Source: Haloarcula halophila
GTDB lineage: Archaea > Halobacteriota > Halobacteria > Halobacteriales > Haloarculaceae
Length of the DNA stretch: 64,000 nucleotides
NCBI RefSeq assembly: GCF_029278565.1
Contig: NZ_CP119559.1
Coordinates: 1,612,001-1,676,000 of the forward strand
Reading direction: 5' to 3'
This document shows positions 1-7,483 of the stretch, one piece after another. The notes under the pieces were generated by a model that did no database searches, had not been told where the DNA came from, and saw only the letters and a list, made by a program, of their open reading frames with translations. How positions within the stretch are numbered: position 1 is the first letter of the stretch; every line of letters starts with the position of its first letter. A program made the translations under genes and the position numbers.

Positions 1-698
1 ACGGTGTCGTACTCGCGGCCGGATCGGGAACGCGACTGCGGCCACTGACTGCCGACAGACCGAAGGGACTCGTCCGGGTCGCCGGGCAACCGCTCCTCTC
101 ACACGCGTTCGATGCCGTGTTGTCGGTCGGTGTCGACAGACTGATCGCCGTGGTGGGCTACCGAGCCGACGATATCGTCGAATACTACGACGACGACTAC
201 CGTGGCGTCCCGGTCGAATACGTCCACCAGGCCGAGCAACTCGGGACCGCTCACGCACTCCAGCAGGCGTGTCCCCTCGACGGGACGACCGTCGTGATGA
301 ACGGGGACAACGTCTGCCGGGCGAACCTCGACGCGGTCCTCGACCGCCACGGGGCGACTGATGCAGCCGCTACACTCCTGGTAGAGTCGGTCACACGCGA
401 GCAAGCCCGCGAGACCGGCGTCGTCGAAACCGACGACGGTCGGGTCACCGGACTCGTCGAGAAACCGGCCGACCCGCCCTCGACGCTGGTCGTCCGAGGG
501 TTTCAGGTGTTCGAGCCGACGATCGAGCCGGCCTGTCGGCTGCTCAGACCGTCGGCTCGCGGTGAGTACGAACTCGCCGACGCGGTCGACCTCCTGGTGC
601 AGGCGGGCCATCGGGTCGAGACGGTTCGACTCGACGGCTGGTGTCACAACGTTAACGACACGGTGGACGTCGAAGAGGTCGCCGAACGGCTCGACTGA
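1..698 (+). CDS. Sugar-phosphate nucleotidyltransferase, 5' truncated by the window edge
   Basis: The reading frame is open from base 3 and starts inside the family signature: the first residues read GVVLAAGSGTRLRPLT followed by PKGLV, the G-x-G-T-R-x-x-P-x-T ... PK motif of glucose-1-phosphate uridylyl/thymidylyltransferases. A later GDN motif (residues MNGDN near base 300) matches the metal/nucleotide-binding aspartate region. The family transfers NMP from an NTP to a sugar 1-phosphate in the cytoplasm. Only the catalytic domain of about 230 residues is present, with no left-handed beta-helix tail before the stop. The true start lies before the window. The sugar and nucleotide cannot be told from sequence. 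The next gene is convergent. Confidence 0.85.
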   Translation, partial: GVVLAAGSGTRLRPLTADRPKGLVRVAGQPLLSHAFDAVLSVGVDRLIAVVGYRADDIVEYYDDDYRGVPVEYVHQAEQLGTAHALQQACPLDGTTVVMNGDNVCRANLDAVLDRHGATDAAATLLVESVTREQARETGVVETDDGRVTGLVEKPADPPSTLVVRGFQVFEPTIEPACRLLRPSARGEYELADAVDLLVQAGHRVETVRLDGWCHNVNDTVDVEEVAERLD

Positions 699-725
699 GC
701 AGGTGCGACGAAACGCGGCGGCGGG

Positions 726-1808
726 TCAGCCTTCGACGCCGCTGAAGGAGAGCCCGCCCTCGATGTATCGCTGTGCGAAGAGATAGACGAGCATGATCGG
801 CGTCGCGAACGTGAGCGCGAACGCGGAGAACCGCGCCCACGGGATCGAGTACTCGTCGACGAGCGAGTAGAGTCCGACCGGCAGGGTGTAGTTCTCGGTA
901 CCCAGCAGCGTCTGGGCGACGACGAACTCGGTCCAGCCAGTCAGGAAGGTGAAGATGAACACGGTCGCGAGGCCCGCCGCGGACATCGGGAGGATGACTT
1001 CCCAGACGACGCGCCACGGCGGCGCGCCGTCGACGACGGCCGCCTCCTCGTAGGAGACCGGGATCCCGTCCATGTAGGTCTTCAACAGCCACGTGTTGAA
1101 CGGGACCGCCGTCGCGGCGTAGTAGACCGCCAGCGCCAGTTTGTTGTCGTTGATGCCGAACTGGACGTAGATCGCGTACATCCCGATCAGCAGGGCGACG
1201 CCGAGTCCGCCGCCGACCTGGGTCATCAGGACGTACAGGAACAGGATCTTCCGGCGGAAGAGGAACTCACGGCGAGAGAGCGCGTACGACGCCGGGATGA
1301 TCAGCGCCATCGCGATCAGTACCGTCGGGATCGCGACGGTGACGCTGTTCCAGAGGAACTGCTTGAACTCCGACGGCCGGTCGACGCCGTAGGCCGAGGC
1401 GTCGAGGAACGTCAGTCCGGGCGTCTCGAAGACGAACGCCAGATCCGTCAGCGGGACACCGACGGTGATCGCCAGCGACGGGATGCCGATGTCACCGACG
1501 ACCCAGACGAAGGGCTTCACCGTCGGGTTCGGCGGGATCAGCGTGATGCTGTCGGACGTGTACAGCGACGCCCCCGAACCGGAGATGGCCGCCGTGAAGA
1601 TCCAGTAGATCGGGAACAGGAGCGCGAGCACCATCGCCGTCGCGGCGATCGTCGAGACGACGACCCGCAGGACCTCCGAAGCGGGCACCTCGCCGCGTTG
1701 GACCGCCTCGACGGTGTATTTCCACTGCCGGACGGTCTCGATCGGCGTCCGGGCGACGTTGAGGGCGTCCTCGGTGAGTTTCCGTGTGATATTCGAGAGC
1801 AGTCCCAT
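726..1808 (-). CDS. Carbohydrate ABC transporter permease, MalG type
   Basis: Inner-membrane subunit of a sugar importer, 360 residues. A hydrophobic helix at about 48-72 is followed by an outward loop of about 75 residues and then a five-helix core. The EAA loop that docks the ATPase is visible as EEAAVVDGAPPW around residues 254-265. The protein ends close to a helix and lacks a cytoplasmic extension, as usual for MalG-type permeases. Its start codon overlaps the stop of the upstream MalF-type gene by one base, so the two are translated together in a binding-protein, MalF, MalG operon. Nearby amylolytic genes make maltodextrin a plausible substrate, but that is inference. Confidence 0.9.
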   Translation of the reverse strand: MGLLSNITRKLTEDALNVARTPIETVRQWKYTVEAVQRGEVPASEVLRVVVSTIAATAMVLALLFPIYWIFTAAISGSGASLYTSDSITLIPPNPTVKPFVWVVGDIGIPSLAITVGVPLTDLAFVFETPGLTFLDASAYGVDRPSEFKQFLWNSVTVAIPTVLIAMALIIPASYALSRREFLFRRKILFLYVLMTQVGGGLGVALLIGMYAIYVQFGINDNKLALAVYYAATAVPFNTWLLKTYMDGIPVSYEEAAVVDGAPPWRVVWEVILPMSAAGLATVFIFTFLTGWTEFVVAQTLLGTENYTLPVGLYSLVDEYSIPWARFSAFALTFATPIMLVYLFAQRYIEGGLSFSGVEG

Positions 1809-2770
1809 CAGTCGTTCACCCCGTCAGCCAGCCGACCTTTCTTGACGTTCAGCCACATGAACGCGCCGATGAACAGCAGCGCGACGATACTGATCGCGGC
1901 ACCGCGACCGTACTCCTGGAACTGCAGCGCCTCGCGGTAGCCGTAGACGACGATGAGTTCGTTCGCCCGGGCCGGACCGCCCTCGTTGAACACGTAAGGG
2001 ATCAGGAACTGCTGGAACGAGGCGGCCGACGTGAGGATCGTCGCGAACAACACCGGTCGCTTGATCGACGGGAGCGTGACGTGGACGAACCGGGAGACGA
2101 AGCCGGCGCCGTCGACGACGGCGGCCTCGTGGAGTTCCTCCGAGACGTCCTGGAGCGCGCTCACGGTGATGATGACCATGAACGGGTAGGCCAGCCACGC
2201 CTCGGTGACGTTGTAGGCCATGAACGCGGTCCACCGGTTCGAGAGCCACGAGATCGAGGAGAAGCCGAAACCGGTCAGCAACTGGTTCATCAGGCCGAAC
2301 TGGGCCGAACTGAAGATCCCGCGCCACACCGTGATGATGAAGATCGGCGGCAGGCCCATCGGGAAGATGATGAACGAACGCAGCAGTCGTTTCCCGCGGA
2401 CGAGATCGCTGGTCACCACGAGCGCGATCGAGAGGCTCGTGACGATCTTGAGGACGACACTCGTCGCGACGAACAGCCAGGTCACACCGAAGGAGTTCCA
2501 GAACTCGGGGTCGGTCATCACGTTGGCGTAGTTCCTGAGACCGACGAAGGTCGCATCGCCGAACGTCAACACTGCGATCGCCCCGTCGCCGGCGAAGAGG
2601 TTCGCCGGTTCGGCGTTCGTAAAGGAGATGCCGATCAGATAGACGACCGGGAACAGCATGAACGCCGAGAAGATGAACAACCCGGGCAAGACGAGCAACA
2701 ACGACGTGTCTTCCCGATCGAGGAAGGGGACGTTCTCGACGCGGCGTGCGACGCGTGAAACCGTACTCAT
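1808..2770 (-). CDS. Carbohydrate ABC transporter permease, MalF type
   Basis: Second membrane subunit of the sugar importer, 320 residues. A short acidic cytoplasmic N-terminus precedes a first helix at about 24-50. Five more helices follow, with the EAA loop HEAAVVDGAGF at about residues 214-224. It has no long MalF-type periplasmic P2 insertion, so it resembles the compact permeases of CUT1-family importers. It lies 9 nt downstream of the binding-protein gene and overlaps the MalG-type gene by one base. It should form a heterodimer with that product and be powered by a MalK-type ATPase, most likely the one encoded at 10166-11329. Confidence 0.9.
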   Translation of the reverse strand: MSTVSRVARRVENVPFLDREDTSLLLVLPGLFIFSAFMLFPVVYLIGISFTNAEPANLFAGDGAIAVLTFGDATFVGLRNYANVMTDPEFWNSFGVTWLFVATSVVLKIVTSLSIALVVTSDLVRGKRLLRSFIIFPMGLPPIFIITVWRGIFSSAQFGLMNQLLTGFGFSSISWLSNRWTAFMAYNVTEAWLAYPFMVIITVSALQDVSEELHEAAVVDGAGFVSRFVHVTLPSIKRPVLFATILTSAASFQQFLIPYVFNEGGPARANELIVVYGYREALQFQEYGRGAAISIVALLFIGAFMWLNVKKGRLADGVND

Positions 2771-2779
2771 GAGTGCCCT

Positions 2780-4075
2780 CTAGCCTTCCCAGTTGCTGCG
2801 GATCTCCGATGCGGCCGTGTCCAGGGCCTCCTGTGCGCTGGCGTCGCCGTTGAAGGCCTTGGTCAGTGCGTTGCCGATCGGGTCCCAGACGTCGTCCATC
2901 CGGGGCGCGCTGGGCATCGGGGTGCCCTGGCCGGCCGACTGGGAGTAGGCCTGGACCGCCGCCGGGAGGTCGGAACTGCCGACGAGGCTGTCGAGTACCG
3001 GGATCGCGCCCTGCTCCTGGGCGAGCGTACTGAGGTGGTCCTCGTTGGTGACGTACCACTCGACGAACTCACGCGCCGCCGTGGCGTCGGCACCGCCGTC
3101 CGCCATCGGCTTGGCGAAGTACCACACCGAGATCCCCGTGTAGGGACTCGGTTCGCCTCCGTCCATCTCGGGGAAGCTGAACACTTCGTAGTTGATGTCG
3201 TTGTCGCTGAACGTGGCAAGCGCCCACGGCCCGTTGATCGCGAAGGCGGCGTTGCCCTCGTTGAACGCCGCGGCCTGGGGTTCGTAGCTCGGGTCGTTGG
3301 GCATGTACGGCCGGAGGTTCTCCAGGGCGTACTCCAGTCCCTGGACGACCTCCTCGGAGTTGACACCCAGGGGCTCGTCGGCCTGGGGGTCGTAGTAGTG
3401 GCCGCCGAACGCTTGCAGGAACCCACTGGAGAAGTACGGGTCGAACGGGTAGGAGAGTCCGTACTGACCGTTGTCGGGGTCGTGGTGCTCGTCCATCATC
3501 GAGACCATCTCGTCCATGGTCTCGGGCACCGAGTCGACGATGTCCATGTTCGCGATCGGCGTGACCGTCTCGGCACCGAACGGGAGGCCGACGAGGTTCC
3601 CCTCGTACTGGACGGCGTTCTGTGCCGTCTCGGTGAACTGGTCGAGGCTGATCGAGATCTGGTCGCGCTGATCGACGGTGAAGCCCTGTTCGTAGGTGTT
3701 GCCGGCCCAGTCGTGTGCCCAGTCGAAGATCTGGGGACCCTGACCGGCCGGGATGGCACTCGACGTCTTCTTCTGGAGGTCCGAGATATCGGAGCCTTCG
3801 ATGGTGTGCTGGCTCCGGTCGTTGAACGTACCGACGATCTCTTCTCGGGTCGCTTTCTCGCTGTCGCTCAGCGACCACCAGGCGGTCGCGGTGCCCGCGG
3901 GACCCCCGCTGTCAGTCGAGGACCCGCCGTCGCTCGATCCTTCGTCAGTTGCGCTACTTCCGGAGCCACCGTCCCCAGAACCGTCGTCTTGTTGTTGAAC
4001 GCTACATCCGGCGAGGGCTGCTGCCGCGCCGACGCCACCGATCCGTTCGAGGATTGTTCTGCGATCCATTGTCAT
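2780..4075 (-). CDS. Extracellular sugar-binding lipoprotein of ABC importer
   Basis: Captures sugar outside the cell and delivers it to the MalF/MalG-type channel. From ATG 4075 the protein begins MTMDRRTILERIG and reaches a lipobox LAGC, a twin-arginine lipoprotein signal typical of halophilic archaea. A Ser/Gly/Asp-rich linker follows, then a type-1 solute-binding fold (aligned GPWAL and DDVWDPIGNAL segments typical of the family). The open frame extends to 4105, but that adds ten residues in front of the Tat signal. A CTTAAG TATA-like element at 4108-4113 lies about 33 nt upstream of 4075, favouring 4075 (4069 is a second option). First gene of the three-gene importer operon. Confidence 0.88.
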   Translation of the reverse strand: MTMDRRTILERIGGVGAAAALAGCSVQQQDDGSGDGGSGSSATDEGSSDGGSSTDSGGPAGTATAWWSLSDSEKATREEIVGTFNDRSQHTIEGSDISDLQKKTSSAIPAGQGPQIFDWAHDWAGNTYEQGFTVDQRDQISISLDQFTETAQNAVQYEGNLVGLPFGAETVTPIANMDIVDSVPETMDEMVSMMDEHHDPDNGQYGLSYPFDPYFSSGFLQAFGGHYYDPQADEPLGVNSEEVVQGLEYALENLRPYMPNDPSYEPQAAAFNEGNAAFAINGPWALATFSDNDINYEVFSFPEMDGGEPSPYTGISVWYFAKPMADGGADATAAREFVEWYVTNEDHLSTLAQEQGAIPVLDSLVGSSDLPAAVQAYSQSAGQGTPMPSAPRMDDVWDPIGNALTKAFNGDASAQEALDTAASEIRSNWEG

Positions 4076-4105
4076 GGATGGATAATGGATGAAATAGTCG
4101 TTCAC

Positions 4106-4319
4106 AACTTAAGCCATTCGATTGTTCAGACACGTTCATGATATATACCGAGACACCATCGGCTCCGCGAGAACAGAATTTCCCGTCGCCGGCCGCTGCA
4201 GGCTCTGAGACGGACGACGATCCACGTCCATAAAAATTCTACGAAATCGTACCTCATACTTTCCAGCCAGTAGCGCCGGCGGCGAAAGACCCAATTACCC
4301 CACTGTGTACCGTGGGCGT
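4106..4319. promoter_or_regulatory. Divergent promoter region between importer and GH13 gene, with TACGA-N2-TCGTA dyad
   Basis: This 214-nt gap separates the divergently read importer operon and the amylase-type gene. On the minus side CTTAAG at 4108-4113 can serve as TATA element. On the plus side CAATTA at 4292-4297 is about 25 nt before ATG 4320. A perfect inverted repeat TACGA-AA-TCGTA sits at 4240-4251. Its half CTACGAA recurs in the promoters of the ABC ATPase gene (10095-10101) and the second GH15 gene (13454-13460, opposite strand), and as CTACGGA before the TrmB-type gene. It is a candidate sugar-regulator operator; function is inferred. Confidence 0.45.
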
Positions 4320-6374
4320 ATGCACCATCCCGGCCCACCACGGTTCTGTCACGTCACCGAGTCCGTCGAACTCGCGCCGCGGGAACCCGACCCCGACGCG
4401 TCGTACCACTGGACGCTCACCGAGACGCCCGACGACAGCGACGCGACGCTCGGTGACGGCCCCGTCGTCCACCTCGAACCCGATCGGCCGGGGAGTTACC
4501 GCGCCGAACTGACCGCACCCGACGGGACACACAGCCAGACGGTCCGAGCCTTCCCCGAAGCCGTGACCGAACGCGTCCGGTTCAGCGTCACCGAGGACGA
4601 CATCGTGGATGGAGATACGGACCGCTCGGACATCGAGGAGACGGTCGTCATCGGGAAGTTCAACGACTTCACGATGGGCGAACACCGGGCCCGCAGGGAA
4701 GGGACGGAGTGGGTCTTCGAGACCGATCTCCCGCCGGGGACCCACAGCGTGATCTTCGCGTTCGACGGGGAGTTCGACCCTCACGCCACCGACGAAGTGA
4801 CCGTCGAAGGGCCGGGCCGTCCCCGGATCGAACTCGACGGCAGCGTCGCGGACGAGGAACTGGTCGTCACTGCCGACGCGAAGGCGGCCCCGAACGGCGA
4901 CGACCCCGAGGTCGAGTTCCACCTGGACGACCGGGACGCACTCGCGGCGGCGGACGTGACCGTCGAGGGCGACGAACTCCACGTCCCGCTCGACGCCGTC
5001 CCCGAGGGCGCACGCGTCCACGCGGTCGCCGTCGCCGAACACCACAGCATCGCCGACACGCTCGAAATCGGCGGGGACGGGACGGTCCACCGACCGGCCG
5101 ACGCCCCCGAGTGGGCAGGCGACGCCACGGTCTACGAGATCTTCGTCCGGGAGTTCGTCGGCGACATCGCCGAGACCTCCTTCGCCGAGATCGAACGGCG
5201 GGTCCCCTACATCGAGTCGCTCGGGGTCGACGTGGTGTGGTTCACGCCCGTCGCACAGAGTCCGACCCGGCACGGCTACCATATCACCGATCTGTTCGAT
5301 ACCGCCGACGACCTGGGGACCCGGGCGGAGTTCGAATCGCTCGTCGACCGCCTCCACGAGGCCGGCATCTCGGTGCTGTTCGACCTGGTGATCAACCACA
5401 CCTCCCGGGATCACCCGGCCTTCCAGTTCCACCGCTCGGGGGTCCCCGGCTACGAGGACCACTACGAGCGAGTCCCGGCCGAGGACGACACCTCCAACGT
5501 CGACTGGGCCGGCGACGACGCGCCGGGCCTGTATTTCAACTGGACCCGGATTCCGAACGTCAACTACGACTCCCTGGCCGTCCGGGCGTGGATGCTCGAC
5601 GTGGTCGACGAGTGGGCCGGCGTCGTCGACGGCTTCCGCTGTGACGTGGCCTGGGGCGTCCCCCACGGCTTCTGGAAGGAGGTTCGTGAGCGCGTGAAAG
5701 CCGAGAACGGCGAGTTTCTCCTGCTGGACGAGACGGTCCCACGGGAGGCCGACTTCCGGGAGAACGAGTTCGACGTGCACTACGACACCGACTTCTATCA
5801 GACGCTGCTGGATATCGGTCGCGGCGAGGAGCCCGCCGCCGCCGTCTTCGACGCGCTCGACTCCTCCCAGGTCCGGGGCTACCCCGATCGGGCGGTCCAC
5901 ATGCGCTACGTCGAGAACCACGACGAGGACCGCTACCGCGACCAGTGTGGCGTCGCCCCGCTGCGGGCGGCCGTCGGCGCGACCTTCACGGTCCCCGGCG
6001 TGCCGATGATCTACTACGGCCAGGAACGCGGCGTCGAGGACCAGCGCGGGACGATGCGCTGGCACGACGGCGACAGCGAGTTGACCGACTTCCACCGCCG
6101 CCTCGTCGCACTCCGTCAGGACCATCCCGCGTTGCGCGCACCGGGCGTCGAGCCGGTCGAAGTGACCGTCCACGAAGGCGACCCCGAGGACGTGGTCGCC
6201 TACCACCGATCGGACGGCGAGGAGTCGCTGGTCGTGGTCCTGAACTTCGGGGCCGACCCGGCCACTGTCGCCCCGGCTGTCGGCGTTACCGGCCGGGACC
6301 TGCTCGCAGCGACCGACGCGACGACCGACGCCGGCCTCCGGGTCGAAGATGTCGTGGTCACGCCAGCCGAGTAA
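4320..6374 (+). CDS. GH13 alpha-amylase family enzyme (neopullulanase/cyclomaltodextrinase-like)
   Basis: Hydrolyses alpha-glucosidic bonds of maltodextrins; 684 residues from ATG 4320 (an in-frame GTG at 4305 gives five more). There is an N-terminal Ig-like stretch, then a CBM48/CBM20-like beta-domain near residues 100-160, then the (beta/alpha)8 catalytic barrel. All four conserved regions are visible: DLVINH (about 355), GFRCDVA with nucleophile D442, LLLDET with acid E471, and VENHDE with D535. A C-terminal beta domain follows. There is no signal peptide, so it is probably cytoplasmic and acts on sugars imported by the adjacent ABC system. The exact specificity (amylase, neopullulanase or cyclomaltodextrinase) is not decided by sequence. 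Confidence 0.88.
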   Translation: MHHPGPPRFCHVTESVELAPREPDPDASYHWTLTETPDDSDATLGDGPVVHLEPDRPGSYRAELTAPDGTHSQTVRAFPEAVTERVRFSVTEDDIVDGDTDRSDIEETVVIGKFNDFTMGEHRARREGTEWVFETDLPPGTHSVIFAFDGEFDPHATDEVTVEGPGRPRIELDGSVADEELVVTADAKAAPNGDDPEVEFHLDDRDALAAADVTVEGDELHVPLDAVPEGARVHAVAVAEHHSIADTLEIGGDGTVHRPADAPEWAGDATVYEIFVREFVGDIAETSFAEIERRVPYIESLGVDVVWFTPVAQSPTRHGYHITDLFDTADDLGTRAEFESLVDRLHEAGISVLFDLVINHTSRDHPAFQFHRSGVPGYEDHYERVPAEDDTSNVDWAGDDAPGLYFNWTRIPNVNYDSLAVRAWMLDVVDEWAGVVDGFRCDVAWGVPHGFWKEVRERVKAENGEFLLLDETVPREADFRENEFDVHYDTDFYQTLLDIGRGEEPAAAVFDALDSSQVRGYPDRAVHMRYVENHDEDRYRDQCGVAPLRAAVGATFTVPGVPMIYYGQERGVEDQRGTMRWHDGDSELTDFHRRLVALRQDHPALRAPGVEPVEVTVHEGDPEDVVAYHRSDGEESLVVVLNFGADPATVAPAVGVTGRDLLAATDATTDAGLRVEDVVVTPAE

Positions 6375-6459
6375 CGTCCGGGGCCGGCTACTGTGTCGAA
6401 CGTAGACATACGGATGCCTCATAGAAACCGTCAACCGACCGTCGCCAGGTGTCCGGAGT

Positions 6460-7473
6460 ATGGCCGCTCCCCGACGCCCCGTTCTACGGTTCGTTCTCGG
6501 TGTGACACTGGGGAGCATCGCACTCGCTGCCTACCTCGCGTTCGCCGGCTCCGACTCCGTTCTTGCCCGAGCGAGTACCATCGCCCCCTGGGCCGTCGCC
6601 GCCGTCGCCGTGCTCGTCGTCGCCGAGGGACTGGCCGACGCCGTCGGCGTCTGGGCGTCGATCCGGCCGCTGGGTGAGGGACTCTCCGGCAGCCAGAGCG
6701 TCCAGTTCGCGCTCGCCGGCGACTTCTTCGATACGCTCAGTCCCGCCGGGCCGGTCAGTTCCGAGCCGATCATGGCGCGGTTCATCAGCGTCACCACCGA
6801 CACCGGCTACAGCGAGGCCCTGGGCGTCCGCGGCGTCGCCAAGTACGTCAAATCCGGCACCCAGTTGCTCCTCTCGACGGTGCTCGCGCTCCTGTTGCTG
6901 GTCGGGACCCCGGACGCCCGCGTCGTCGTCGGTATCTTCGGCGTCGCGCTGCTCGGACTGCTGGCCGTGGGTGCGGCCCTGCTGTGGAGCCGGCAACGGC
7001 TCTCGCGGGCGATCGTGACGCTGCTCGCACCGCTCGTCGGCTTCCTCTCGGCACGGTACCGCGAGAACGCACACGACCGCTCGGCCGTCGCCGCTGCCGT
7101 CGACCGGTTCTGGGCGCGCGTCGTCCGCTTTCGTGACCGGCCGGGGTTGCTCGCGCTGATCGCGGTCGGCGGCCTCCTCGAACAGGTCCTGACCGCGACT
7201 GCGCTCTGGGTGGCGCTGTCCGGGACGGAGACGACCGTACCGCTGTTGCCGATCGTCGCGCTCGTCCCGCTGCCCCAGGCAGCCAGCGCAGTCCCTATCC
7301 CGGCGAGTCTGGGCGCCTACGACGTGCTGCTGAGCGGGGCACTGGCTCTCGTCGTCGGCGTTCCGGCGGCGACGACGGCGGCACCGGTGTTGGTCGTCCG
7401 GGCACTCTCGATCCCGTTCGCGCTCTCGGTCGGTGGCGTCGCCGTGGCCTTCCTGCGTGGCTGGCGACCCTGA
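6460..7473 (+). CDS. YbhN/UPF0104 (LPG synthase TM-like) integral membrane protein
   Basis: About eight predicted helices in 337 residues. The motif GDFFDTLSPAGPVSSEP around residues 86-102 and the late SLGAYDVLLSGAL segment fit the flippase-like lysylphosphatidylglycerol synthase transmembrane (YbhN/UPF0104) family. Some family members move or modify lipid-linked substrates, but this one lacks the soluble aminoacyl-transfer domain, so no enzymatic role is claimed. Starts 85 nt after the GH13 gene on the same strand and is convergent with the glucoamylase gene, with only 10 nt between stops. Its place inside the starch island may be chance. Confidence 0.75.
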   Translation: MAAPRRPVLRFVLGVTLGSIALAAYLAFAGSDSVLARASTIAPWAVAAVAVLVVAEGLADAVGVWASIRPLGEGLSGSQSVQFALAGDFFDTLSPAGPVSSEPIMARFISVTTDTGYSEALGVRGVAKYVKSGTQLLLSTVLALLLLVGTPDARVVVGIFGVALLGLLAVGAALLWSRQRLSRAIVTLLAPLVGFLSARYRENAHDRSAVAAAVDRFWARVVRFRDRPGLLALIAVGGLLEQVLTATALWVALSGTETTVPLLPIVALVPLPQAASAVPIPASLGAYDVLLSGALALVVGVPAATTAAPVLVVRALSIPFALSVGGVAVAFLRGWRP

Positions 7474-7483
7474 CCTCCGACGC

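Noticed and set aside
4254-6518. A 754-codon minus-strand frame opposite the GH13 gene
   Set aside because: It is an antisense shadow produced by GC-rich third positions; it lacks any recognisable motif while the plus strand carries a complete GH13 active site.
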